This document shows, in pieces, positions 23,984-32,156 of a DNA stretch of 64,000 nucleotides. Every line of letters begins with the position of its first letter. Within the stretch, counting starts at the first letter, position 1. The position numbers were made by a program, and so were the translations under genes. The DNA is from Sediminicoccus rosea. Lineage in GTDB: Bacteria; Pseudomonadota; Alphaproteobacteria; Acetobacterales; Acetobacteraceae. The stretch covers positions 4,365,001 through 4,429,000 of the forward strand of contig NZ_CP137852.1 of the NCBI RefSeq assembly GCF_033547095.1. The letters are read 5' to 3'. The notes under the pieces were generated by a model that ran no database searches, was not told where the DNA came from, and saw nothing but the letters and a program-made list of their open reading frames with translations.

Positions 23984-25606
23984 ATGCGCCGCACCCTCGC
24001 CCTGCTCACCCTCGCCGCCGCCCTTCTGGGCGCGGGCTATCTCTACGGTCAGCCCGCCATGGCGGCGCTTGGCCTCTCCTGGCCCGGCGGCACGCAGGCG
24101 AGCGGCCCGCGCCTACGGCTCGCCAGCGTGGATCGCGGGCCCATCACCGCCGTGGTTTCCGCCACCGGCACGGTGAACCCGCTGGTCACCGTCATCGTCG
24201 GCAGCCAGCTCTCGGGCCTGATCCGCGAATTGCCGGGCGACTTCAACCAGCGCGTCACCACCGGCCAGGTGCTGGCGCGGCTCGACACGCAGCAGCTGGA
24301 AGCCACGCGCGCGGCCGCGGCCGCCGATGCGCTTTCCGCCCAGGCCGCGGTCGCCGTTGCGCGCGCCCAGGCGGAGCGCGCCCAGGCCGATGCCGAGCAG
24401 GCGCGCGCCGCGGTGGAGGCCGCGCGCGGCGAGGCCGGCCGCGCCGAGGCCCAGCTGCGTGACGCCGAATTCGAGGCGCGCCGCACCGAGGAGCTGCGCC
24501 GCAGCGCCGTGGGCACCACGCGCGACGCGGCCCGCGCCGGCTTCACCGCCGATGGCGCCCGCGCCAATGTCGCGATCCAGCAGGCCCAGATCCAGCGCGC
24601 CGAGGCCAATCTCATCTCCGCCGAAGCCACCGCGCGGACCGCCCTCGCGCAGGTGGAAGCGGCCATGGCGACGGCCGAGCAGCGCGCGGCGCAGCTGCGC
24701 CAGGTTGAGGTGAACCTCGGCTTCGCCACCATCCGCAGTCCGATCGATGGCGTCATCGTCTCGCGCAGCGTGGATCTGGGGCAGACCGTCGCCGCCTCGC
24801 TGCAATCGCCCACGCTCTTCACCATCGCCGCCAATCTGAACGAGATGGAAGTCTGGGCGACCGTGGATGAGAGCGACATCGGCCGCATCCGCGCGGGGCA
24901 GAACGTGGCCTTCACGGTGGCGGCGCATCCTAGCGTGAACCTGCGCGGCACGGTGAAGGACATCCGCCTGAGCCCCACCACGGTGAACAATGTGGTGACC
25001 TACACCGTCGTCGTCAGCGCCGCGAACACCGACGGGCGCATGCTGCCCGGCATGACGGCGACCTTGCGCATCATCACCGACGAGCGCGCCGACGTGCTGC
25101 GCGTGCCCAATGCCGCGCTGCGCTGGCGCCCGCCGGGCCAGGGCGCGGCACCGGGCCAGGCGGCGGCACCGGGCAACCCCATGGAAGCCGCGCTGCGCGA
25201 GATGACGGACCTGACCCCCGCCCAGCGCCAGGAGATCGAGGCCGCCGGCCGCGAGATGCGCGAGCGCATGGCCGCCCTGCCCGCCGAGCCCGAGGCACGG
25301 CGCCAACAGGCCCAGGCCGCGCGGCAGCGGCTCCAGTCGCGCCTGAATGCCGTGCTCACGCCCGAACAGCGCGCGCGCCTCGCCGCGGCTCGCGGGGCGC
25401 GGCAGGCGGGCGGCGCGGCCGGGACGGTCCATGTGGTGGAGGGCGACGGCCCGCCCCGCGCCATCGCCATCCGCACCGGCCTCACCGACGGCAATGTGAC
25501 CGAGGTGCTGAGCGGCGACCTCCAGCCCGACATGCAGGTCGTGGTCGGCACCGAACGCGCAGGGGCCGCCCCGGCCCGTGCCCCCACCACAAGGCCCCTC
25601 TTCTGA
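23984..25606 (+). CDS. MacA-like periplasmic adaptor (HlyD family) with LTxxQ-containing insertion
   Basis: A 540-residue membrane-fusion protein. An N-terminal membrane anchor (about residues 3-22) is followed by a biotinyl-lipoyl half, a long Ala/Gln/Glu-rich coiled-coil hairpin (about 95-245), VNLGFATIRSPIDGVIVSRSV (second lipoyl half) and a beta-barrel. It joins an inner-membrane pump to an outer-membrane channel. Between the barrel and the last strand lies an extra helical segment (about 395-475) with two LTxxQ motifs, LTPAQ at 410-414 and LTPEQ at 458-462, a pattern otherwise known from periplasmic CpxP/Spy proteins. The stop overlaps the lyase start (TGATG), so adaptor and enzyme are coupled. 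Confidence 0.85.
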   Translation: MRRTLALLTLAAALLGAGYLYGQPAMAALGLSWPGGTQASGPRLRLASVDRGPITAVVSATGTVNPLVTVIVGSQLSGLIRELPGDFNQRVTTGQVLARLDTQQLEATRAAAAADALSAQAAVAVARAQAERAQADAEQARAAVEAARGEAGRAEAQLRDAEFEARRTEELRRSAVGTTRDAARAGFTADGARANVAIQQAQIQRAEANLISAEATARTALAQVEAAMATAEQRAAQLRQVEVNLGFATIRSPIDGVIVSRSVDLGQTVAASLQSPTLFTIAANLNEMEVWATVDESDIGRIRAGQNVAFTVAAHPSVNLRGTVKDIRLSPTTVNNVVTYTVVVSAANTDGRMLPGMTATLRIITDERADVLRVPNAALRWRPPGQGAAPGQAAAPGNPMEAALREMTDLTPAQRQEIEAAGREMRERMAALPAEPEARRQQAQAARQRLQSRLNAVLTPEQRARLAAARGARQAGGAAGTVHVVEGDGPPRAIAIRTGLTDGNVTEVLSGDLQPDMQVVVGTERAGAAPARAPTTRPLF

Positions 25607-27102
25607 TGGAAGACATCGCCGGCGAAGGCCTGGACTGCGCCACCCTCGGCCGCATCGCGGCAGGCGCCCCGGCGCGCTTCACCCCCGCGGCGCGCGCACG
25701 CCTCGCGGAGGGGCATGCGCGCCTGACCGCACTGATCGCGGATGGCACGCCGATCTATGGCGTCACCACCGGCTTCGGCGCGCTGGATGGCGCGAAGGTG
25801 ACGGCGGCCGACAACCAGGCCCTGCAGCGCAACCTGCTCAAGTCCCACGCCGCCGGCCTTGGCGCGCCCATGCCGGAGGCCGAGGTGCGGGCCATGCTGG
25901 CGCTCCGCGCCAATGTGCTGGCCACCGGCATCACCGGCGCCTCGCCCGAGGCGGCGGAGGCGCTGCTCGCCATGCTCAATGCCGGCGTCGTGCCGGAGGT
26001 GCCGGTGCAGGGCAGCGTCGGCGCCTGTGGCGACCTCGCCCCCCTCGCCCACCTCGTCCTGCCGCTGATCGGCGAGGGCTTCTGCCGCCTGAAGGGCGAG
26101 CGACTGACCGGCGCGGAAGGCATGGCGCGCGCCGGCCTCGCGCAGATCCCGATGACGGGGCGCGACGGCATCGCGCTCATCAACGGCACGGAGCAGACCA
26201 CCGCCATCGGCTGCCTTGCCTGGCTCGATGGCGCGGCGCTGATCCGCTGGGCCGAGGCGATCGCCGCACTCAGCATGGAGGCGCTCGGCGGGCTGAATGA
26301 CAGCTTCGATGAGCGCGTGGCGCTGGCCAAGCCGCATCCGGGCCAGATCGAGGCGAGCCGCCGGCTGCGCGAGCTCACGCAAGGCTCGGTCGCCGTGCTC
26401 GCCCCACGCGCGAGCCGCCTGCGCGACGCGCTCAGCCTGCGCAACATCCCGCAGGTGATCGGCGCGGCGCGCGATGCCAGCGCCTTCTGCCAGCGCGTGC
26501 TGGAGATCGAGATCAACGCCGCCAACGACAATCCGCTGTTTGGCCTGGCGGATGGCTTCGTCACCTCCAACAGCGGCAATTTCCACGGCCAGGCGGCGGC
26601 CGAGGCGCTGGACTTCCTGGCCAATGCGCTGACCAGCCTGGCCGTGATGAGCGAGCGGCGCTGCGCGCGGCTGGTGGATCCGGCCACGAATTACGGCCTG
26701 CCCGCCTTCCTGATCCACCCGGAGGCGACGCCGGGGCGGAACAGCGGCTTCATGATCGCGCAATACACCGCGGCCTCGCTGGTCGCGGAGCTGCGGATGC
26801 GCAGCATCCCCGGTTCCATCCAATCCGTGCCCACCTGCGCGAACACCGAGGATCATGTGCCGATGGCGCCGCTCGCCGCGCGCCGCGCCGCCTTCGCGGC
26901 GGAGACCTTGCGCCAGGTGATGGCCATCGAATTCCTTCTGGCCGCCCAGGCGCTCGACCTGCGGGGCCATGCCGCCGCCCCCGCGCTGCGCCCGGCCGTC
27001 TCGGCGCTGCGCCAGCGCGTGCCCGTGATGCGCGAGGATGCCGTGATGGGCCCGCAGATCGAGGCCGCCATCGCCGTGCTGCGCGGGATGCCACCGCCAT
27101 GA
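25606..27102 (+). CDS. histidine/aromatic ammonia-lyase family protein with divergent active site
   Basis: A 498-residue member of the MIO-dependent HAL/PAL/TAL family. Compared with P. putida HutH, conserved residues are Tyr51 (IYGVTTGFG), His81 (SHAAG, the histidine-type selectivity motif), Asn193 (LINGTEQ), Arg279, Phe326 (GNFHG) and Glu415 (NTEDHV). Three normally conserved positions differ: the MIO triad is Ala140-Cys141-Gly142 (GSVGACGDLAPL) instead of Ala-Ser-Gly; the counterpart of catalytic Tyr280 is Leu276; the counterpart of Gln277 is Arg273. It may still eliminate ammonia from an amino acid, or do something else. No hutU/hutI genes are near. It is coupled on both sides to exporter genes. 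Confidence 0.85.
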   Translation: MEDIAGEGLDCATLGRIAAGAPARFTPAARARLAEGHARLTALIADGTPIYGVTTGFGALDGAKVTAADNQALQRNLLKSHAAGLGAPMPEAEVRAMLALRANVLATGITGASPEAAEALLAMLNAGVVPEVPVQGSVGACGDLAPLAHLVLPLIGEGFCRLKGERLTGAEGMARAGLAQIPMTGRDGIALINGTEQTTAIGCLAWLDGAALIRWAEAIAALSMEALGGLNDSFDERVALAKPHPGQIEASRRLRELTQGSVAVLAPRASRLRDALSLRNIPQVIGAARDASAFCQRVLEIEINAANDNPLFGLADGFVTSNSGNFHGQAAAEALDFLANALTSLAVMSERRCARLVDPATNYGLPAFLIHPEATPGRNSGFMIAQYTAASLVAELRMRSIPGSIQSVPTCANTEDHVPMAPLAARRAAFAAETLRQVMAIEFLLAAQALDLRGHAAAPALRPAVSALRQRVPVMREDAVMGPQIEAAIAVLRGMPPP

Positions 27103-27824
27103 CCGCGCTGATCGAGACGCGCGACCTGACGCGCCACTACCCTTCGGGCGAGGGCGTGGTGGCGGCGCTTGAGGGCCTCGACCTCGAGATCGGGCCCGGC
27201 GAATTCGTCGCCGCGATGGGGCCTTCCGGTTCGGGCAAGTCCACCTTCCTCAACCTGATCGGCTGCCTGGATCAGCCGACGCGCGGCCGCTACCGGCTCG
27301 CGGGCGAGGATGTGGCCTCGCTGCCGCCCGACCGCGTGGCGGCGCTGCGCGGCGAGCAGATCGGCTTCGTCTTCCAGAGCTTCAACCTGCTGCCGCGCTC
27401 GGACGCGCTCGCCAATGTCGAGATGCCGATGCTCTATCGCGGCCTGCCCCGCCGAATCCGGCGCGAGCGCGCGGCCATCGCGCTCGAACGCGTGGGCCTC
27501 GGGCAGCGCATGCACCACACGCCCTCACAGCTCTCGGGCGGGCAGCAGCAACGCGTGGCCATCGCGCGCGCCCTGGTGAACGGGCCCGGCCTGCTGCTGG
27601 CGGATGAGCCGACCGGCGCGCTGGACAGCCGGACGGGCCTCGAGATCATGGCGCTGTTCCAGGCGTTGAACCGCGCGGGCGTCGCCATCCTCTGCGTGAC
27701 GCATGACGCCGATGTGGCCGCCTTCGCCAGCCGCACCCTGCGCTTCCGCGATGGCCGCATGATCGAGGACAGCCGCTACCAGCCGGTGGATGCGGAAGCC
27801 ATGCTGCGGCAGAAGTTCCAATGA
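27099..27824 (+). CDS. ABC transporter ATP-binding protein (MacB/LolD type)
   Basis: A 241-residue ATPase with Walker A GPSGSGKST (41-49), Q-loop in FVFQSFNLLPR, signature LSGGQQQR, Walker B LLLADEPTGALD and the H-loop His in CVTHDADVA. The subgroup (MacB, LolD, FtsE-like) powers mechanotransmission exporters. In MacB this domain is fused to the permease; here it is a separate protein whose ATG overlaps the lyase stop (ATGA) and whose stop overlaps the permease start (ATGA). It should assemble as a dimer with two copies of the permease. Confidence 0.93.
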   Translation: MTALIETRDLTRHYPSGEGVVAALEGLDLEIGPGEFVAAMGPSGSGKSTFLNLIGCLDQPTRGRYRLAGEDVASLPPDRVAALRGEQIGFVFQSFNLLPRSDALANVEMPMLYRGLPRRIRRERAAIALERVGLGQRMHHTPSQLSGGQQQRVAIARALVNGPGLLLADEPTGALDSRTGLEIMALFQALNRAGVAILCVTHDADVAAFASRTLRFRDGRMIEDSRYQPVDAEAMLRQKFQ

Positions 27825-29137
27825 ACGCGCCGCACGCCCCGCCGGAGGCTGCCGCGCGCTCCGTGGCGCCCCTGCCGCCGCTGCCCGCGGGCCGCCGTGC
27901 CGGGCTTTCCATGGCCGAGGCGCTGCTCGCGGCACTCGCCGCACTCGCCGCCAACAAGCTGCGCGCGGCACTCACGGCGCTCGGCATCTTCATCGGCGTG
28001 GCCGCCGTCATCGTCACGGTCGCGGTCGGCGCGGGCGCGCGGCAGCAGGTGCTGGCGCAGATCCAGTCGCTCGGCGCCAATCTTCTGGTCGTCTGGGGCG
28101 CCAATGTGCGCCTCGGCGGCGTCTCCATGGGGGCCGGGCAGCGGCCCAACATGAGCTGGGACGACGCGCAGGAAATCCCGCGCCAGATCGCCACCGTGCA
28201 GGTCGCCGCCGGCACCATCCGCCAGCAGCAGCAGATCGTCGCCGGCAACCAGAACTGGTCCACCACCGTCGTCGCGACCGACCCGGACTATTTCATCGCG
28301 CATGACTGGACCACGCAGGAGGGCCGCTTCTTCACGAATGAGGAGGCGATGTCCGGCCGCAAGCTGGTCCTGCTCGGCGCCACCGTCGCCGAGAACCTCT
28401 TCGGCGACGAGGACCCGGTGGGGCGCGAGATCCGCATCCGCGCGACACCCTTCGAGGTGATCGGCGTGCTCGGCCGCAAGGGCCAGAACCCGATGGGCCA
28501 GGACCAGGATGACGTGGTCATCATGCCCTACTGGACCGCGCGGCGCAGCGTGATGGGCGCATCCCGCGCCTTCGCCCGCGCCGTCGCCACCATCAGCGTG
28601 AAGGTGCATGAGGGCGAGAACATGGGCGATGTGGAGGAGGAGCTGCGGCAATTCTTTCGCCAGCGCCACCGCGTCGCCGCCAATGAGCCGGACACCGTCT
28701 CCATCCGCAACCTGAGCGAGATCGCCGCCACACGCGACGCCTCGGCGCGCACGCTGTCGCTGCTGCTGGCGGCGGTCGCCGCCGTCTCGCTGCTGGTGGG
28801 CGGCATCGGCGTCATGAACATCATGCTGGTGAGCGTGACCGAGCGGACGCGGGAGATCGGCCTGCGCCTCGCCGTCGGCGCGCGGCGACGGGACATCCTG
28901 CGGCAATTCCTGCTGGAGGCGGTGCTGCTCGCGCTGCTGGGCGGCGCGGTCGGCGTGATCGTGGGCATCGGGCTCGCCCACAGCCTGGCCGGCCTCGCCG
29001 GCTGGCCCGTGCTGATCCAGTGGGATGCGGTGGCGCTGGCCGTGACAGTCTCGGCGCTGACGGGCCTCTTCTTCGGCTATTACCCGGCGCGGCGCGCGGC
29101 CAGCCTCGACCCCATCACGGCACTCCGGCACGAATGA
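27821..29137 (+). CDS. MacB-like ABC permease (FtsX/MacB periplasmic core)
   Basis: A 438-residue protein with the MacB permease plan: first membrane helix near residues 42-75 (NKLRAALTALGIFIGVAAV), a large periplasmic core domain, then three C-terminal helices including SLLVGGIGVMNIMLVSVTERTREIG and ARRRDILRQFLLEA, ending PARRAASLDPITALRHE, the classical C-terminus. With the separate ATPase and the MacA-like adaptor it makes a tripartite exporter; the outer-membrane channel is not encoded here. It exports from the periplasm or inner membrane, and the embedded lyase gene hints at the cargo. Confidence 0.92.
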   Translation: MNAPHAPPEAAARSVAPLPPLPAGRRAGLSMAEALLAALAALAANKLRAALTALGIFIGVAAVIVTVAVGAGARQQVLAQIQSLGANLLVVWGANVRLGGVSMGAGQRPNMSWDDAQEIPRQIATVQVAAGTIRQQQQIVAGNQNWSTTVVATDPDYFIAHDWTTQEGRFFTNEEAMSGRKLVLLGATVAENLFGDEDPVGREIRIRATPFEVIGVLGRKGQNPMGQDQDDVVIMPYWTARRSVMGASRAFARAVATISVKVHEGENMGDVEEELRQFFRQRHRVAANEPDTVSIRNLSEIAATRDASARTLSLLLAAVAAVSLLVGGIGVMNIMLVSVTERTREIGLRLAVGARRRDILRQFLLEAVLLALLGGAVGVIVGIGLAHSLAGLAGWPVLIQWDAVALAVTVSALTGLFFGYYPARRAASLDPITALRHE

Positions 29138-29614
29138 TCAGGGCAGCTTCTCCACCCGCGTGAGCCAGCAGCCCGGCCGCGCCGTGTGGATGTTCACATA
29201 GGCCACGCGCGGGTCGGCCAGGCGCTCACGCAGCGGCCCCTCCACCGCATCGCCCGCGCTCACCATGCCGAGGTCGTAGAGGCACATCCCCGCCGCGTCG
29301 TAGTGCCGGAGCGAGACGATCATGTTCGCCGTCACCGTCTCGGGCAGCGCGTCCTCGGTCACGGCCGCCTCGCAATCGCGCGCGTGGAGGAAGACGGGCG
29401 AGGGTGTCCAATAGGGGCCCTGCGGCAGCGGCAGGTCCCAACTGACCAGCAGCATCTCCTCGCCAGCCTCGCCGAGCTTCAGGCAGTGGCGGCAGGGGAA
29501 GCCCGGCCCATCCACGATGCGCGAATGGGCGGGGCCGCCACGATCATCCACGCGCGTCGCGCGAAAGCGTTGGGCGGAGGGAGTGTCCATCGGGACGCAG
29601 CGGAAACGGGTCAT
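29138..29614 (-). CDS. DUF1203 domain protein
   Basis: A 158-residue soluble protein. DGGPAHSRIVDGPGFPCRHCL-like residues near 25-45, with a conserved GFPCRHCLK Cys pair, and the blocks LPQGPYWTPSPVFLHA and ANMIVSLRHYDAAGMCLYDLG match DUF1203. The function of this family is unknown. It is convergent with the MacB-like permease (stops are adjacent at 29137/29138) and divergent from the cyclase-family gene with a 100-base spacer. Confidence 0.85.
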   Translation of the reverse strand: MTRFRCVPMDTPSAQRFRATRVDDRGGPAHSRIVDGPGFPCRHCLKLGEAGEEMLLVSWDLPLPQGPYWTPSPVFLHARDCEAAVTEDALPETVTANMIVSLRHYDAAGMCLYDLGMVSAGDAVEGPLRERLADPRVAYVNIHTARPGCWLTRVEKLP

Positions 29615-29714
29615 GCGGCGCTTCTAAGCGGGGCGGCGGCGGTGCGCCTTCCGGTCGTTGCTTCCACATGCGCGCTGCCGATAGGCTCGGCCCCACAAGG
29701 GGAAGGAGCCCGCC

Positions 29715-30515
29715 ATGTGTGATGCCTGCGTGATGAAGCGGATCGGCGAGCGGCTGGGCCGCCGCGGCATCCTCGCCGCCATGGCACTGGCCGCCGCGGC
29801 CCCCGTCACGACCGCCCTGGCCCAGCCCACCCGCGCCTCACGCGTGGTCGAGATGACGCATGTGCTGGCGCCCGATTTCCCCACCTTCGGCGGCGACCCC
29901 GCCATCCAGGTGGAGCGCGTGATGAACATCGCGCGCGATGGCTACAACCTGAACCGCATCACCCATGGGGAGCATGTGGGCACGCATTTCGACGCCCCGC
30001 TCCATTTCGCGGCGAATGGCGCGGATGCCGCAACCATCCCCGCCGCCACGCTGGTCTGCCCGCTGGTGGTGCTCGACATGCGCGACAAGGCCGCCGCCCA
30101 TGCCGACTACGCCGTCACGCCGGAGGATGTGCTGGCGCATGAGCGGGCGCATGGCCGCATCCCGGCCGGTGCCTGCGTGGCGCTGAATGCCGGCTGGGCC
30201 GCGCATGTCGGCACGCCGCGCTTCCGCAACGCGCAGCCGGGCGGCGGCCTCGCCTTCCCCGGCTTCCGCCCCGATGTCGCGGCGTTGCTGCTGGAGCGCA
30301 ACGCGGCGGGCGTGGCGGTGGACAGCCTCTCGCTCGACCATGGCGGCTCGCGTGATTTCGCCTTCCATGTGGCCTGGCTCGGCGCCGGGCGCTGGGGCAT
30401 CGAATGCGTGGCAGGCCTTGCGGAATTACAGCCGACCGGCGCCACGCTGGTGGGCGGGCTGCCGCGCATCGCCGGCGGCACGGGCGGGCCCGCGCGCGTG
30501 CTCGCGCTGCTCTGA
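29715..30515 (+). CDS. cyclase-family metal-dependent hydrolase, exported
   Basis: A 266-residue protein with a Tat-type signal (ERLGRRGILAAMALAAAAP, cleavage about residue 36) and a good AAGGAG site. The mature domain is of the cyclase/kynurenine-formamidase family: HGEHVGTHFDAPLHF gives the HxGTHxDxPxHF zinc-binding motif, and a second conserved His lies in SLDHGGSRDF. Such enzymes hydrolyse amides or cyclise polyketides; export to the periplasm suggests scavenging of an external compound. The gene is convergent with DUF4394, separated by tandem hairpins. Confidence 0.85.
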   Translation: MCDACVMKRIGERLGRRGILAAMALAAAAPVTTALAQPTRASRVVEMTHVLAPDFPTFGGDPAIQVERVMNIARDGYNLNRITHGEHVGTHFDAPLHFAANGADAATIPAATLVCPLVVLDMRDKAAAHADYAVTPEDVLAHERAHGRIPAGACVALNAGWAAHVGTPRFRNAQPGGGLAFPGFRPDVAALLLERNAAGVAVDSLSLDHGGSRDFAFHVAWLGAGRWGIECVAGLAELQPTGATLVGGLPRIAGGTGGPARVLALL

Positions 30516-30525
30516 CGCAGCGGCA

Positions 30526-30582
30526 GCCGCCGCCCCGCTGGGATGGGGCGGCGGCGCCCTCTTCCGCACCCCGGGAAGAGGG
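30526..30582. terminator. tandem hairpins between convergent genes (bidirectional terminator)
   Basis: Stem one: GCCGCCGCCCC (30526-30536) with GGGGCGGCGGC (30545-30555), 11 perfect pairs, 8-base loop. Stem two: CCCTCTTCC (30557-30565) with GGAAGAGGG (30574-30582), nine perfect pairs. A third, competing stem can form between CCGCACCCC (30564-30572) and the GGGGTGCGG near 30588-30597. It lies between the stops of the cyclase and DUF4394 genes. Confidence 0.65.
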
Positions 30583-30612
30583 GGGTGGGGGTGCGGCAGC
30601 CGGATCAGCCGT

Positions 30613-31392
30613 TCAGCGCAGAACGGCGATATCGATCACCTCCGTCGCCGGCAGGCCGGTGACCGCGCCGCGCGGCGAGACCGCGCCATCGGCCAGGTTC
30701 AGCGTGTGCAGCATCGCGCCCGCCAGCAGGAAGGCGGTGTTGTTCGTCCCCTCGGTCAGGATGTCGAAGGCGACGCCGGTCGGCAGCGGCGTGGAGATCG
30801 GCGCGCGCGGCGCCTGCACGCCGTCATTGGGCGGGGCCTGCACGTTCAGCGCGTTCTGCAGCGTGTCGAGCGTGTAGAGCGTCGTGCTCGTCGCCCCCGC
30901 CACGCTGTTGATGTAGGCGCCGGCCACGATGCGCGGCTGGGTGCCGGAGAGCGGCCCCTCGGCGTGCTTCAGCGTACCGTCGCGCGCCACCTCACCCGTC
31001 TCGACATTCACCCGGAAATTCGTGCCGTTCATGCCCATCAGCCGCAGCCGGTCGGGCACCGGGTTGAAATCGGCCACGGCGCGCCCGCCGAAATCGAAGG
31101 GCATGTTGAGGCGGCTCACCGGCGTCGCGCGGCCCGTCGCGGGGTCGAGCGTCACGATCTGCCCGTTCTCGGTCACGCCGTAGAGGCGACCATTGGCGGG
31201 GCGCTGGTCGATCGCGATCACGCGGCCATCCGTGCCGGAAATCCGCCGCGCGGGTTCGGCGCGCCGCGTCTCGCTGTCCATGCGGACCAGCATGTTGTCG
31301 GCGGTGAGGCCGACCAGCGTCGTCGCTTCCGCGCCGGCCGCGGCAAGGAGGGCGGCGCCGGCGAGCAGCGCGCTGCGAAGGGTCTCTGTCAT
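30613..31392 (-). CDS. DUF4394 exported beta-propeller-like protein
   Basis: A 259-residue protein with a signal peptide (LLAGAALLAAAGAEA, cleavage about residue 23). The mature part has the DUF4394 pattern: LVGLTADNMLVRMDSE, VIAIDQRPANGRLYGVTENGQIVTLDP and DFNPVPDRLRLMGMNGTNFRVN. These are repeats probably folding as a beta-propeller in the periplasm or outside. The biochemical role is unknown. DUF4394 genes recur next to ECF sigma/anti-sigma pairs, as here, so it is a probable target of the sigma factor. Its 5' leader has an 8-bp hairpin (31413-31432). Confidence 0.85.
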   Translation of the reverse strand: MTETLRSALLAGAALLAAAGAEATTLVGLTADNMLVRMDSETRRAEPARRISGTDGRVIAIDQRPANGRLYGVTENGQIVTLDPATGRATPVSRLNMPFDFGGRAVADFNPVPDRLRLMGMNGTNFRVNVETGEVARDGTLKHAEGPLSGTQPRIVAGAYINSVAGATSTTLYTLDTLQNALNVQAPPNDGVQAPRAPISTPLPTGVAFDILTEGTNNTAFLLAGAMLHTLNLADGAVSPRGAVTGLPATEVIDIAVLR

Positions 31393-31412
31393 CGTCTGGG
31401 CTCCGTTTCGGG

Positions 31413-31432
31413 GCGGGGCGGCATCGCCCCGC
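31413..31432 (-). other. hairpin in the DUF4394 leader
   Basis: GCGGGGCG and CGCCCCGC form an 8-bp perfect stem with loop GCAT, 20 bases upstream of the DUF4394 start. It lies between the likely promoter of that gene and the start. It might stabilise the message or belong to an operator. Confidence 0.45.
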
Positions 31433-31490
31433 TGATTCCGTTACGGGCCGGCGGCGCAGCCGGATGCAGCGCCGTGCCGAAAAAACGCGA

Positions 31491-32156
31491 TCAGGAGGAA
31501 CGCGCCGCGGCGAGCCGCCCGATGAAGAGGATCGGCCCCGTGGGACGCCCGGTGGGCGAGCCGCCCGGTGGTTCCAGCGTGATCTCGATCAGCATGCCGG
31601 GTTCCGGCCGGATGCCACGCGGCGTGACGCTGAGGCGCCCGCTCTCGGGCACCAGGCCGAGCGAGGTCGGCGCCGTCGCCCCCTGCGGCAAGGCCCAGAG
31701 CTGCATGACACGCCCCGCCTCGACCCCGCGCGGATTGACGGCAGCGAGGCGGATCTCGCCGCGCTCCGCCTCCACCAGGAAGGCCGACTGGTCCTGGCTG
31801 GTCAGCAGCACGGTCATCAGCGGCGCGGGGGCCGGCGGCCGCAGGATGATGAAGGCGGCGAGGCCCGCGGCGACGGCACCGGCACCCAGGCCGAAGGCGG
31901 GCCAGGCAAAACGCCAACCGCTGCGGGCGGGCTTCGCGCCATCCAGCGTCGCCTCGATGCGCGCCCAGAGGCCGGGCGGCGGCGCTTCCGGCGGAGCGAG
32001 CGCCAGCAGGGGCGAGAGGCGCTCTTCCCACGCCGCCACCAGCCGCGCGAACGCCGCATCGCGCGCCATCAGCGCCCGCGCCGCCTCGGCCTCGCGCGCT
32101 TCCAGCGTGCCCAGCACATATTCGGCGGCCAGTTCGTCGCGTTCTTCCGGGCTCAT
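31491..32156 (-). CDS. anti-sigma factor (RskA/ChrR-like membrane protein)
   Basis: A 221-residue protein starting at the ATG at 32156, which overlaps the sigma stop (ATGA); a longer frame upstream is rejected for that reason. The N-terminal cytoplasmic part has ELAAEYVLGTLEAREAEAA, the anti-sigma recognition motif of RskA-type proteins. A single membrane helix follows (about 88-107, FGLGAGAVAAGLAAFIIL), then a periplasmic RskA-like domain with RVMQLWALPQGATAPTSLG. It should hold the adjacent ECF sigma factor inactive until a periplasmic signal. No zinc-type HxxxCxxC motif is present. Confidence 0.9.
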   Translation of the reverse strand: MSPEERDELAAEYVLGTLEAREAEAARALMARDAAFARLVAAWEERLSPLLALAPPEAPPPGLWARIEATLDGAKPARSGWRFAWPAFGLGAGAVAAGLAAFIILRPPAPAPLMTVLLTSQDQSAFLVEAERGEIRLAAVNPRGVEAGRVMQLWALPQGATAPTSLGLVPESGRLSVTPRGIRPEPGMLIEITLEPPGGSPTGRPTGPILFIGRLAAARSS

